From: a virus
Reading direction: 5' to 3' (one strand)
DNA: 38,445 bases
IMG/VR virus record: IMGVR_UViG_3300025327_000090
Coordinates: 1 to 38,445 of that record
Part shown: positions 8,117 to 14,810 of the stretch, piece by piece
Position numbering within the stretch: position 1 is the first letter of the stretch
Layout of the letters: every line of letters starts with the position of its first letter
Made by a program: the position numbers and the translations under genes
Notes under the pieces: generated by a model
The model's database searches: none
What the model was told of the DNA's origin: nothing
What the model saw: the letters and a program-made list of their open reading frames with translations, nothing else

Positions 8117-8494
8117 CTAAGGTAGTCTATCTAAAATCTTCCAACCATTTTTCCATACATTAATTTTGACTGTATTAAAATCTCTCAAGCTATGCTCAAT
8201 CCTAGCTCTGAGCTCGCTATAGTTACCTTTCTCGTCTCGCTCTAATGTTTGTACTCCTACAGTCTCATCATCCATTTGGCAGTAGCGATTAAATCTATCT
8301 CTGTCTATTTGTACAATCATAGTTGGATTACGTCCAATACAATTTCTGACTTCCGCAGCTTCCCAACCACTAGTTTCGGTCTTTGAATAACTAATAAAGA
8401 AAGTTATTACAGCTCCAACTAGTAACAATATTATTAGTAACCATCCAAATCTTGTACTATTTTCTGAATTACTATCTATATCTAAAGCACTCAT
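8117..8494 (-). CDS. Membrane-anchored protein, 125 aa
   Basis: A short polar N-terminus, one transmembrane segment (about 16-36), then a soluble domain of about 90 residues rich in charged residues. No family recognised. A good AAAGGAG site precedes the ATG. It is the first gene read after the tRNA cluster. Confidence 0.65.
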   Translation of the reverse strand: MSALDIDSNSENSTRFGWLLIILLLVGAVITFFISYSKTETSGWEAAEVRNCIGRNPTMIVQIDRDRFNRYCQMDDETVGVQTLERDEKGNYSELRARIEHSLRDFNTVKINVWKNGWKILDRLP

Positions 8495-8514
8495 TATATT
8501 TTCTCCTTTCCTAG

Positions 8515-8587
8515 CACCCTTGATAGGACTCGAACCTACACTCTTTGGCTTAGAAGGCCACCGCTTTATCCATTAAGCTACAAGGGT
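8515..8587 (-). tRNA. tRNA-Arg (anticodon UCU)
   Basis: Full 73-nt cloverleaf: acceptor ACCCTTG/CAAGGGT, D stem GCTT/AAGC, loop CTTCTAA with anticodon TCT, and T arm with TTCGAGT. CCA is not encoded. It reads AGA, which suits an AT-rich genome. Confidence 0.92.
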
Positions 8588-8591
8588 TCAG

Positions 8592-8665
8592 TCGGAAGTG
8601 TAGGATTTGAACCTACGTTCTCTTGTTCCCAAAACAAGCGGATTACCAGACTTTCCCAACCTCCG
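8592..8665 (-). tRNA. tRNA-Pro (anticodon UGG)
   Basis: Cloverleaf with acceptor CGGAGGT/ACTTCCG (one G-U pair), anticodon stem CTTGT/ACAAG, loop TTTGGGA (anticodon TGG) and a perfect T arm GTAGG-TTCAAAT-CCTAC. CCA is not encoded. Confidence 0.92.
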
Positions 8666-8667
8666 TG

Positions 8668-8738
8668 AGCCTACACACAGGTTCGAACTGTGACGATCTG
8701 GTTGGAGGCCAGAGACGCTACCATTACATCATGCAGGC
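8668..8738 (-). tRNA. tRNA-Gly (anticodon UCC), C33 variant
   Basis: Acceptor GCCTGCA/TGTAGGC, perfect anticodon stem TCTGG/CCAGA, loop CCTCCAA with anticodon TCC, T arm CACAG/CTGTG. Position 33 is C where almost all tRNAs have U. Confidence 0.9.
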
Positions 8739-8865
8739 ATATTTCTGAAATCGCTCCCCCCGTCTACTTAGTAAATGATTTCAGGGGTTTTATTAATTGA
8801 GATAATTTAGTCCCATGTTCATTATCTCTAGTCCAGTTGGTGGTATTCCCTGAGCCTGAACTTCA
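8739..8865 (-). ncRNA. Unidentified structured RNA in tRNA cluster
   Basis: A 127-nt spacer between tRNA-Asn and tRNA-Gly, with no open frame. It shows three hairpins: GTTCAG/CTGGAC (8861-8856 with 8836-8831), GAGATAAT/ATTATCTC (8828-8821 with 8806-8799) and CTGAAATC/GATTTCAG (8784-8777 with 8752-8745). A CCCC just before the third stem and a GGGGGG run in its loop could pair as a pseudoknot. It is not a cloverleaf. Processing of the flanking tRNAs would release it. Confidence 0.5.
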
Positions 8866-8938
8866 CACTCCCATCAGGATTCGAACCTGAATTTCAATGG
8901 TTAACGGCCATTTGTTTTACCTGTTAAACTACAGGAGT
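8866..8938 (-). tRNA. tRNA-Asn (anticodon GUU), C33 variant
   Basis: Acceptor ACTCCTG/TGGGAGT, D stem GTTT/AAAC, perfect anticodon stem AATGG/CCATT, loop CCGTTAA with anticodon GTT, T arm with TTCGAAT, discriminator G as usual for Asn. Position 33 is C instead of U. Confidence 0.9.
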
Positions 8939-9035
8939 CTGATAGATACCGTACAATTTTGTTTATTAACATCCGAGCTTATTTCGGATACCACTGTACA
9001 AGTTAGTCCACTACTCTAGGTAGGATATCTATCAG
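8939..9035 (-). ncRNA. Unidentified 97-nt RNA filling a tRNA spacer
   Basis: Exactly fills the gap between tRNA-Ile and tRNA-Asn. Its two ends pair: CTGATAGATA-T-CC with GG-TATCTATCAG, a 12-bp stem with one bulge. Inside are a hairpin ATCCGA/TCGGAT and a possible TTGTACAG / TTGTACGG helix. It has no T loop or anticodon arm, so it is not a normal tRNA. RNase P and 3' processing of its neighbours would free it with both ends paired. Confidence 0.6.
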
Positions 9036-9108
9036 TAGACCAGAAAGGATTCGAACCTCTAACCTGCACCTTATAAGAGTGATGCACTAACCGTTGTGCT
9101 ACTGGCCT
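9036..9108 (-). tRNA. tRNA-Ile (anticodon UAU)
   Basis: Acceptor AGGCCAG/CTGGTCT (one G-U), D stem GCAC/GTGC, loop CTTATAA with anticodon TAT, T loop TTCGAAT. The anticodon stem has four pairs and a mismatch at its base. It reads AUA directly. Confidence 0.88.
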
Positions 9109-9111
9109 GTG

Positions 9112-9185
9112 GGCTGACAGTAGGAATTGAACCTACAACCTGACGTTTACAAAACGCCTACTCTACCAGATTGAGCTATGCCAGC
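9112..9185 (-). tRNA. tRNA-Thr (anticodon UGU)
   Basis: Acceptor GCTGGCA/TGTCAGC, anticodon stem GGCGT/ACGTC, loop TTTGTAA (anticodon TGT), T arm GTAGG/CCTAC. Its first ten bases are also the last codons and stop of the protein gene before it. Confidence 0.92.
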
Positions 9186-9376
9186 ACTAACTCCTTCTTT
9201 AGATCATCTATATTCCAAGTTTTATCGATGCTTAATGTCATAGTAATATCGTGCCAGTATTCCATAGCTAATTCTATTGCCCTGTCTTCGTTTCCAGCTA
9301 CTACAAAAGTATGCTCAAAAGTATACGCTGGAGTGTGAAGATAATTATTAATAGCTAAGACTTTATATAATTTCAT
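9176..9376 (-). CDS. Hypothetical protein, 66 aa
   Basis: An alpha-beta pattern: MKLYKVLAIN strand, an aromatic stretch, VVAGNEDRAIELAMEYW helix, a second strand and a C-terminal helix. It resembles small phage proteins that begin with a KxYxV strand and contain an A(G/D)NxxxAxxxA helix, but has no assigned role. Its last three codons and TAG stop lie in the 5' acceptor strand of tRNA-Thr. The start overlaps the preceding stop (ATGA). Confidence 0.65.
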   Translation of the reverse strand: MKLYKVLAINNYLHTPAYTFEHTFVVAGNEDRAIELAMEYWHDITMTLSIDKTWNIDDLKKELVLA

Positions 9377-9534
9377 TTAGGTCTATCTTTTATAATTAAC
9401 TTAATAACTCCGACTAAAGTTATAGGCCATAGTATTGAACTATAAACAAATTCTATAAAACTTGGAGTTGGCATAAGTGTAGTAGTTATAGTTACTCCAA
9501 TAAATATCCATAACATTATTCCCAATAATATCAT
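9373..9534 (-). CDS. Small membrane protein, 53 aa
   Basis: A short gene with ATG at 9534 behind a strong AAGGAGG site and TGA overlapping the next start (ATGA). Two hydrophobic segments (about 2-20 and 27-49) predict two transmembrane helices. Function unknown. Confidence 0.7.
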   Translation of the reverse strand: MILLGIMLWIFIGVTITTTLMPTPSFIEFVYSSILWPITLVGVIKLIIKDRPK

Positions 9535-9743
9535 TCTGTTTCCTCCTTTTTACCTGAGTAGCTTTCCTTAGTAATTCTTTCTATGAATTCTTCTTTTGTT
9601 TTTCTTCCCTTAGCAATAGCTTTATCTCTTCTCTTCTGCTGTTGCTTTTGAATTACTTTAACACTATCACCATCTCTACGCATACCATAGCGTCTTTTAT
9701 TTATCTTTCGATCTCTTTTAATTGCTTTATTTATATTTGACAC
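9531..9743 (-). CDS. Basic hypothetical protein, 70 aa
   Basis: Very rich in Lys and Arg with a Gln run (KVIQKQQQKRRDKAIAK), so it may bind nucleic acid or ribosomes. No family recognised. It begins with GTG, three bases after the previous stop, and its TGA overlaps the next ATG. Confidence 0.55.
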   Translation of the reverse strand: MSNINKAIKRDRKINKRRYGMRRDGDSVKVIQKQQQKRRDKAIAKGRKTKEEFIERITKESYSGKKEETE

Positions 9744-9746
9744 TTT

Positions 9747-10031
9747 CTACTTAATATCAACCTCTACATTTTCTTTAATAAATATTGATGGTAAAGAAAC
9801 TCCACTACAATACCAATTAAAAGCTATTACTATTCTACCACATCCGAAGCATGGAAACGGATTTAATAAATTACATAGATGGATTAAACCATATTCAGAT
9901 TCATAGTCACCTTGATACATAACAGCGAGATCTCTTCCACTTAAATTGCATCCACAATCATCACAAGAAAAGTTTAACTGCTCTTTCTTCAACAAATACT
10001 TCTTTCCAAATTCTAGATTGTGTTCACACAC
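9747..10031 (-). CDS. Cysteine-rich hypothetical protein, 94 aa
   Basis: CDDCGC (about 23-28) and CFGCG (about 61-65) suggest a zinc ribbon. The rest is not recognised. It starts at a GTG that shares a base with the deaminase stop (TAGTG), with AAAGGAAG upstream, so the GTG start is well supported. Confidence 0.65.
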   Translation of the reverse strand: MCEHNLEFGKKYLLKKEQLNFSCDDCGCNLSGRDLAVMYQGDYESEYGLIHLCNLLNPFPCFGCGRIVIAFNWYCSGVSLPSIFIKENVEVDIK

Positions 10032-10414
10032 TATAAATCTTCCTTTCTGTAATATGGAAATGAATCAACTGTATAATAAATTCTTTTGAGTCCTCTACTT
10101 CTTAGAAATTCTAAACAATGAGGACAAGGTTTAGCCATGGCGGGTTTACCGTTCTTTAGCCCTCTATATATAAACATAGTGCATCTGGATAAATCTTCTT
10201 TATTGCTATTAAGTACTGCTCTGATTTCTGCGTGGATTGATCCACGTATAGAATTATGTGGGTTTGCATAAAGTGGATGTGTTCTAACTCTATTAGAGGC
10301 AAATCCAATTGGTCTTTTATTGCACAATACTGCACCAACCTTGACTCTGTGATCGCTGTACTGAGAGGCCTGTCTTGCCATTTTGAAATATCCAACATTC
10401 AGAAAATCCTCCAT
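10031..10414 (-). CDS. Cytidine/dCMP deaminase-like protein
   Basis: Zinc-dependent deaminase fold of 127 aa: HAE at 61-63 and PCPHC (96-100), with the catalytic glutamate E63 and zinc ligands H61, C97 and C100. VKVGAVL and the N-terminal helix fit the dCMP deaminase family. It would turn dCMP into dUMP (or act on a related base), feeding dTMP synthesis beside the phage dUTPase. Start ATG 10414 (MEDFLNVG) is preferred; a TTG four codons upstream is possible. The HAE spacing also occurs in RNA or nucleoside deaminases, so the substrate is inferred. Confidence 0.78.
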   Translation of the reverse strand: MEDFLNVGYFKMARQASQYSDHRVKVGAVLCNKRPIGFASNRVRTHPLYANPHNSIRGSIHAEIRAVLNSNKEDLSRCTMFIYRGLKNGKPAMAKPCPHCLEFLRSRGLKRIYYTVDSFPYYRKEDL

Positions 10415-10419
10415 ATCAT

Positions 10420-10614
10420 TTACCAAGGAATTGCATCCCTTTCTTTTTTCTGCTCATTGATTTCATTAATAATATTCTCATCTTCTGTAATTACTAATTG
10501 CTGTACTGGTACAACTCTATAGTATTTTATGCATAGATCGCAGAACAAATATAGGACTCCTTCTACATAATAGTAATATAGACAAGACCTACAAGTAGGA
10601 CATTTGTATCTCAT
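10420..10614 (-). CDS. Small zinc-ribbon protein, 64 aa
   Basis: ATG 10614 overlaps the upstream stop (ATGA) and follows AGGA. CPTC and a later CDLC form a zinc ribbon around a tyrosine-rich hairpin, followed by an acidic helical tail. Function unknown. Confidence 0.65.
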   Translation of the reverse strand: MRYKCPTCRSCLYYYYVEGVLYLFCDLCIKYYRVVPVQQLVITEDENIINEINEQKKERDAIPW

Positions 10615-10835
10615 ACTATAGCTTCCTGTAACCAAAGTTCTTCAATACTTTTTCCGAAATGTTCGCATATCCTAGAAGTAATGCTGTCTACATCAAAATC
10701 ACACTCAGCTCCTTCCTTTACTGCTTTAAGATCTAAAATGGCAGTTTGGAAATCTAAATTTTTCAGCTTCTCGGAGTCGGTCATCCAATCACAAACATAA
10801 CTATCATCTTCAAACAGATCTTCATAAGTAAACAT
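10611..10835 (-). CDS. Hypothetical protein, 74 aa
   Basis: Not recognised; acidic and mostly helical. ATG 10835 overlaps the upstream stop (TAATG) and is preferred to a GTG four codons earlier. Its TGA overlaps the next gene's ATG. Confidence 0.6.
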   Translation of the reverse strand: MFTYEDLFEDDSYVCDWMTDSEKLKNLDFQTAILDLKAVKEGAECDFDVDSITSRICEHFGKSIEELWLQEAIV

Positions 10836-11020
10836 TATACATACCACATTTCTACACTGTCTAATACTTCTATTCCTTTTGTATATCCTAATAATCTTAG
10901 AGTATCAGTCATCAGTTCATCAATTTGTATATGAACAGCTTCCGGATCATGTGATAATCTATCACACAATTTTATCATTTCCTGCTCAAATTCTTCGGGG
11001 GTTAGCAATTTTGTATCCAT
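10835..11020 (-). CDS. Hypothetical protein, 61 aa
   Basis: Not recognised; an acidic, helical small protein. It is the first gene after a 67-base gap that carries a possible promoter, so it may open a new leftward transcript. Confidence 0.55.
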   Translation of the reverse strand: MDTKLLTPEEFEQEMIKLCDRLSHDPEAVHIQIDELMTDTLRLLGYTKGIEVLDSVEMWYV

Positions 11021-11026
11021 AGTACT

Positions 11027-11082
11027 ATTATATGTCCTCTATGTTAGAATCACGTTAACATTAGATGAGAGTTACATTAACG
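11027..11082 (-). promoter_or_regulatory. Possible promoter with TAATGT boxes
   Basis: A TATAAT (11032-11027) stands upstream of the 61-aa gene. Behind it are two TAATGT copies (11079-11074 and 11063-11058) enclosed by CGTTAA/TTAACG inverted arms (11053-11058, 11077-11082). The same hexamer is repeated at the main divergent promoter. No good -35 box is seen. Confidence 0.4.
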
Positions 11083-11087
11083 TCCTA

Positions 11088-11273
11088 TTACCTTCCTCCT
11101 AGAGCGTATAGTCCCACAGCTATAACTATTATTCCAGATGCAACTAAAATTGCATGTGGTACTAAATTTACAAAAGTGTTTCCATCATTTGCTGTAGCAA
11201 TTCCCTCTACAACTCCAGTAGCCACTATAACAGCTCCTAAAATTATAGCTAGTACTCCTGCAAGTCTGTCCAT
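11088..11273 (-). CDS. Small membrane protein, 61 aa
   Basis: Two glycine- and alanine-rich transmembrane segments (about 5-23 and 37-57) joined by a short polar loop; ATG 11273 follows AGGAAGGA. It sits directly after a holin-like gene, and a two-helix protein here could be a lysis partner, but nothing proves it. Confidence 0.65.
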   Translation of the reverse strand: MDRLAGVLAIILGAVIVATGVVEGIATANDGNTFVNLVPHAILVASGIIVIAVGLYALGGR

Positions 11274-11290
11274 TTTTATAATCCTTCCTG

Positions 11291-11315
11291 GGAGGGGTGA
11301 TTTAATCACCCCTCC
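11291..11315. other. Perfect 10-bp inverted repeat between membrane genes
   Basis: GGAGGGGTGA and TCACCCCTCC separated by 5 bases form a strong hairpin in RNA from either strand. In the leftward transcript it lies between the holin-like stop and the ribosome site of the next gene, and lacks a U run. It may stabilise or process the mRNA, or weaken read-through. Confidence 0.6.
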
Positions 11316-11332
11316 ACTATTTAATTATTTAA

Positions 11333-11659
11333 TTATCTAGCAGCTTTAGCAGCTGCAACTGATCTAACTTCGGGGCTGATAGAATACACACCCTGACTTG
11401 CGATAACTGCAAGCAACAGATTTTCTAGTAGTGACTGTAATCCAGCTTGATCACATACTAAAGCAATACCCCAAGCAGCTCCCCAACCAAGACAAGATAA
11501 CCCGTAAACAGCTCCAGCTGATAAAGCTAAAAGAGCAAGTAAAACTAATCTTTTAGCAGTAGAACTGAGAACTGCAAACTTAGCATTTAGTCCTGGAATA
11601 TAGGAAAAAGCTAAAGATAAAACTGTTCCCGCAATTAGAGACAAAGACTCAGCAGACAT
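11333..11659 (-). CDS. Holin-like membrane protein, 108 aa
   Basis: Transmembrane segments at about 6-22, 38-56 and 58-92 in part, with a YIPGLNAKFAVLSSTAKRL linker and an ISPEVRSVAAAKAAR tail. The YxPGL..KF..L...KR pattern followed by two hydrophobic helices resembles small phage membrane proteins often annotated as holins. If so it would time lysis by opening the inner membrane. No endolysin is visible in the window, so this is a class guess. Confidence 0.5.
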   Translation of the reverse strand: MSAESLSLIAGTVLSLAFSYIPGLNAKFAVLSSTAKRLVLLALLALSAGAVYGLSCLGWGAAWGIALVCDQAGLQSLLENLLLAVIASQGVYSISPEVRSVAAAKAAR

Positions 11660-11660
11660 T

Positions 11661-12290
11661 TTATACCTCCTTTTCTATAAAATTGATTAACACTTCTTCT
11701 AATGTTTCCATAGACCCTGTATTGTCTATGATCAAATCAAAATCTTTATATTCATCTAATGCTATTTCTGATTCATCAAAATATTCTTTTGTTCCTTTCA
11801 AAGTTTCTCTATTTGGAGCTACAATTTTCAACCTCCTAACTGAATACAAATCGTCTTGGAGAAAGTATTCAGATTCATTTGGAAATCTCCAATCATCTAT
11901 GAATATAAAACTAGGTAAACTTCCTAAATTTACAGCGAGAATATTCTGTTCCATGTATTTAACCCAAATAAGTGAATCATATTCTCTACCAACCTTACCA
12001 ATATCCTGTAATAATTTTCTACCTCTAAAATCTTTATTACCATTCCACATAAAACATTCACGAGCTGCATCCTTTAATCCTATGGCGAAAGAAAATATTC
12101 CAGAATTAATTCCAGAGTTTATACAGTATTTCTGTAAAATTCTAGCAGAAGTAGTTTTACCAACCCCGGCTTTCCCACTGATAAGAACTACTACACACTT
12201 TGTATACAGATTTCCCCACTCTTCAGTTAATGCTTTTACTGCTGTTTCTGCATCAAACTTATCCATTTCAATAGTAAATGAATCTAACAT
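11661..12290 (-). CDS. Deoxynucleoside monophosphate kinase-like protein
   Basis: 209 aa with a Walker A motif GKAGVGKT (39-46) and, further on, GRKLLQDIGKVGRE and FIDDWRFPNE, both typical of phage dNMP kinases (T4 gp1 type). It would phosphorylate dNMPs to dNDPs, working with the reductase and the nucleotidase. ATG 12290 follows AAAGGAG. It ends one base before the holin-like start. Confidence 0.8.
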   Translation of the reverse strand: MLDSFTIEMDKFDAETAVKALTEEWGNLYTKCVVVLISGKAGVGKTTSARILQKYCINSGINSGIFSFAIGLKDAARECFMWNGNKDFRGRKLLQDIGKVGREYDSLIWVKYMEQNILAVNLGSLPSFIFIDDWRFPNESEYFLQDDLYSVRRLKIVAPNRETLKGTKEYFDESEIALDEYKDFDLIIDNTGSMETLEEVLINFIEKEV

Positions 12291-12303
12291 GAAAACTCCT
12301 TTC

Positions 12304-12516
12304 CTAATCTCTTAATTCTGATACGATACCTTCTAAAACCTTTATACTAATAAAATCATTCTTCACTAAGTACTTAATCAGTCCAGAAAAATTAGGCACA
12401 CTAATGATAAAACTATCAGAAGTGGATATAAAATATCTACTTTTCGGGGCTAATTTAACAATAATAACATTTAAATTAGGTATTCTAGATACAATGATTT
12501 TATCATTATCAGTCAT
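12304..12516 (-). CDS. Hypothetical protein, 70 aa
   Basis: Not recognised; mainly beta in character (IIVSRIPNLNVIIVKLAP). It overlaps the end of the adenine methylase gene by 8 bases, so it is translationally coupled. Confidence 0.55.
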   Translation of the reverse strand: MTDNDKIIVSRIPNLNVIIVKLAPKSRYFISTSDSFIISVPNFSGLIKYLVKNDFISIKVLEGIVSELRD

Positions 12517-13108
12517 AGTTCCACATTAACCAATCTATAGCAGGTTTACCTTTGTATCCTTTTTCCCACAGATAAATGCCATATGCATTATCGTCAGTAG
12601 CTCTGCTATTTTCATCTCCTAAAAATGAAGGTCTGCGACTCAATGCCCAAACTTTCTTGAGAGGAAGTTCTTTCCATAGTCCAGCTCCTCTAGCTTGTCC
12701 CTCTAAAAACGCCAACCTAAGAAGAAATAAAATCTTTCCTCTTTTGCCCAACATAGAATAACTATGTCTTACAAACTCTTCTGCTAAGGAGTAGGGTGGG
12801 TTTCCCATAATAAGATCAAAGGTAAAGAATCTGTTATTCCAAGATAGAAAATCCACAGTATCCCAACTGTCATAAACACTCTTTAATGGTACAAGATTTT
12901 GTATCTCTACTCCATAAAGATAGGCATACTTGTTTATTTTCTTTAATTCAGTTCCCCAAACTCCATTACCAGCTCCAGGATCAAGTACATACGCCACTTT
13001 ATCCATATCAATTAGATTCAAAGCTGCTCTAGCTGCTTCCGAAGGAGTTGGATAGTAGTCTGATTTACTGCGAGGTCTGAGTCTTTTATCAGTTCTGATT
13101 ATAGTCAT
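12509..13108 (-). CDS. DNA adenine methyltransferase-like protein
   Basis: 199 aa. SAM-binding motif I VLDPGAGNG (41-49) comes before the catalytic tetrad NPPY (103-106), the order of gamma-type N6-adenine methylases. The N-terminal DYYPTP is typical of phage adenine methylases. It would modify phage DNA, probably against restriction. No target-recognition domain of usual size is present, so it may be of the short Dam-like phage type. Confidence 0.82.
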   Translation of the reverse strand: MTIIRTDKRLRPRSKSDYYPTPSEAARAALNLIDMDKVAYVLDPGAGNGVWGTELKKINKYAYLYGVEIQNLVPLKSVYDSWDTVDFLSWNNRFFTFDLIMGNPPYSLAEEFVRHSYSMLGKRGKILFLLRLAFLEGQARGAGLWKELPLKKVWALSRRPSFLGDENSRATDDNAYGIYLWEKGYKGKPAIDWLMWNYD

Positions 13109-13371
13109 AGAGTTATTTCTTTATTATCTTCTGTTAGAAACAAATCAAATTTAATAGAAGTTAAATATTGATCTAAAGTAAGCATAGCTTCTAACATAGC
13201 CTCCTCTACTGTAGAACCAGTGAAGCTAAACTTAGATTCTTTCTCTTCCCAATTGATTAAATCTAATGATCTTCGATGAATAACAACTTGGACTACTTCC
13301 CAATAGTCACCTAGATTAGTTACCTCAACCATTGACTTATATTCCTGTCCCGGATATTCAGATGTTTTCAT
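13105..13371 (-). CDS. Hypothetical protein, 88 aa
   Basis: Not recognised. A strand-rich first half (WEVVQVVIHRRS) is followed by a helix with TVEEAMLEAMLTLDQYL. It overlaps the methylase start by 4 bases (ATGA type). Confidence 0.6.
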   Translation of the reverse strand: MKTSEYPGQEYKSMVEVTNLGDYWEVVQVVIHRRSLDLINWEEKESKFSFTGSTVEEAMLEAMLTLDQYLTSIKFDLFLTEDNKEITL

Positions 13372-13556
13372 TACGCTATATCCTCGATAGGATAACCAGA
13401 AGGGAGAATATCATCTTCAGATTTTAAGTAAGGCCCTTCACTTTTATAAATTTCTAGCCCATCTAGTCTCCATTCATTTATGTACTGAGGATCGACCCAC
13501 ACATCAAATACCCATTTACATTTGTCGCCTTTAACAATTAATGCATATAGCTCCAT
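13371..13556 (-). CDS. Hypothetical protein, 61 aa
   Basis: Not recognised; a small acidic protein with tryptophans in a mixed fold. Its stop shares a base with the next start (TAATG). Confidence 0.55.
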   Translation of the reverse strand: MELYALIVKGDKCKWVFDVWVDPQYINEWRLDGLEIYKSEGPYLKSEDDILPSGYPIEDIA

Positions 13557-13571
13557 TTCAAATCTCCTTTC

Positions 13572-14267
13572 CTATACTGATTTTCTAGTCCATCTTCTTG
13601 TAGCTGATAATTTATTATGTAATTTTTCCAAAATAATTACATCCCATTTGTTATGATCCAATACTTCCTCCAGAGATTTTACATCACCATATTTAGCGTG
13701 TCTCCATGCTTCTTTGTCTATATGTGTTTTACCAGCTATATTCAAATAACCACAGGCGGAATCTAAACTTTTTCTAGATATCTTTAACTTTGATCTTACA
13801 GTCCAATATAGATCCCAATGATATAAATCTCCATAATCAGGAAAAGGTATATCAAAGTGCATAGCTTTAGCCCTCATATAAGGCATATCAAAGTTATCTG
13901 AATAGTATCCCATTACGATATCAAATTGCTTTAAAGTTTCTACAAAACTATTAACTATTCGTTTATCCTGTTCTCCGTTGAATAAGTCCTCCTTTGTAAT
14001 AATATCACTAATAATCTGACCGTCTCTCTCTTTTATACACCAAGATAAAACTGTACCAAAATCTGCATTTAGATTATCAACCTCTATATCAAAATATCCC
14101 ATTTTATATCCAGGGAAATTATACCACGGAAGTCCAGTAAGTTTTTCCCATTCTCTATCATCCTTAAACTCATACTTTACTAATCCTTTTAGGAAACATT
14201 GGGGATGCTCTGCTAACGTGTGACGATGAATACATCTTAATTGCACATTCTCTTTTTTATATATCAT
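13572..14267 (-). CDS. RNase H-like 3'-5' exonuclease (DEDD, YprB-like)
   Basis: 231 aa. The acidic set of DEDD exonucleases is visible: FDIEVDN (D60, E62), YYSDNFDMPY (D127), and a C-terminal HNKWDVIIL (H205, D209). It resembles polymerase-associated or YprB-type exonuclease domains standing alone. It may trim DNA ends or proofread together with the phage polymerase, whose own exonuclease is separate. Confidence 0.78.
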   Translation of the reverse strand: MIYKKENVQLRCIHRHTLAEHPQCFLKGLVKYEFKDDREWEKLTGLPWYNFPGYKMGYFDIEVDNLNADFGTVLSWCIKERDGQIISDIITKEDLFNGEQDKRIVNSFVETLKQFDIVMGYYSDNFDMPYMRAKAMHFDIPFPDYGDLYHWDLYWTVRSKLKISRKSLDSACGYLNIAGKTHIDKEAWRHAKYGDVKSLEEVLDHNKWDVIILEKLHNKLSATRRWTRKSV

Positions 14268-14270
14268 TCA

Positions 14271-14810
14271 TTATCTCCGATCTTTCTCCATGAATTGTAA
14301 TAAAGTTTGGGACTGCTCTGAAGTAAGATTATACTTTTCTACCATATAATTTATATAACCATCATCAGTATAGCCTCCTCCTAAAGCGAAAGCAAGTTTA
14401 TTACATACTTCTTCAAAATCCTTTTTTAAAGGCCTAATGTCTTTCTTACCAAAATCATTTGCTATAGAGGTAAAAGTTTCTCCATCCATTAATTTAGAAA
14501 TCAAGGAAACTTCATATTTAGATATGTTACCAGATAAGTACAAGTCCTTTATCTTTTTGCACAGGAGGAGAAGATTGGTATAATCATTGTCCTCAAGATC
14601 AAACTCATGGTATGTTATATCGTCCATTTCAAAAGATAAATCTAAAGATATAACTACTGGTAATTTGAGAAGCTCAAACACAGTAAGTATATCATTTCCT
14701 ACAATGTCTTGAACAACTGTCCCGGCTTCCTTTGAATCTACTACTTGACTTGGTTCAGAATTGGATATACTAGACGCACTTAATAATAGAGTCCTTACAT
14801 ACCAGCTCAT
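14271..14810 (-). CDS. Hypothetical protein with possible helix-turn-helix
   Basis: 179 aa, not recognised. A polar, Ser-rich N-terminus is followed by a helical C-terminal half in which DGETFTSIANDFGKKDIRPLKKD (about 110-132 in part) looks like a helix-turn-helix. It may bind DNA or regulate. The gene is coupled to the Cas4-like gene by a 4-base overlap. Confidence 0.45.
   Translation of the reverse strand: MSWYVRTLLLSASSISNSEPSQVVDSKEAGTVVQDIVGNDILTVFELLKLPVVISLDLSFEMDDITYHEFDLEDNDYTNLLLLCKKIKDLYLSGNISKYEVSLISKLMDGETFTSIANDFGKKDIRPLKKDFEEVCNKLAFALGGGYTDDGYINYMVEKYNLTSEQSQTLLQFMEKDRR

Noticed and set aside
8515-9185. Suppressor tRNA or changed genetic code
   Set aside because: The six anticodons are all normal sense anticodons, and genes end at all three standard stops.
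11291-11315. Intrinsic terminator
   Set aside because: No U run follows the stem on the transcribed strand, and genes continue in the same direction.
11683-12315. 210-aa plus-strand frame opposite the dNMP kinase
   Set aside because: It is the reverse shadow of the kinase gene, which has a clear Walker motif and ribosome site.
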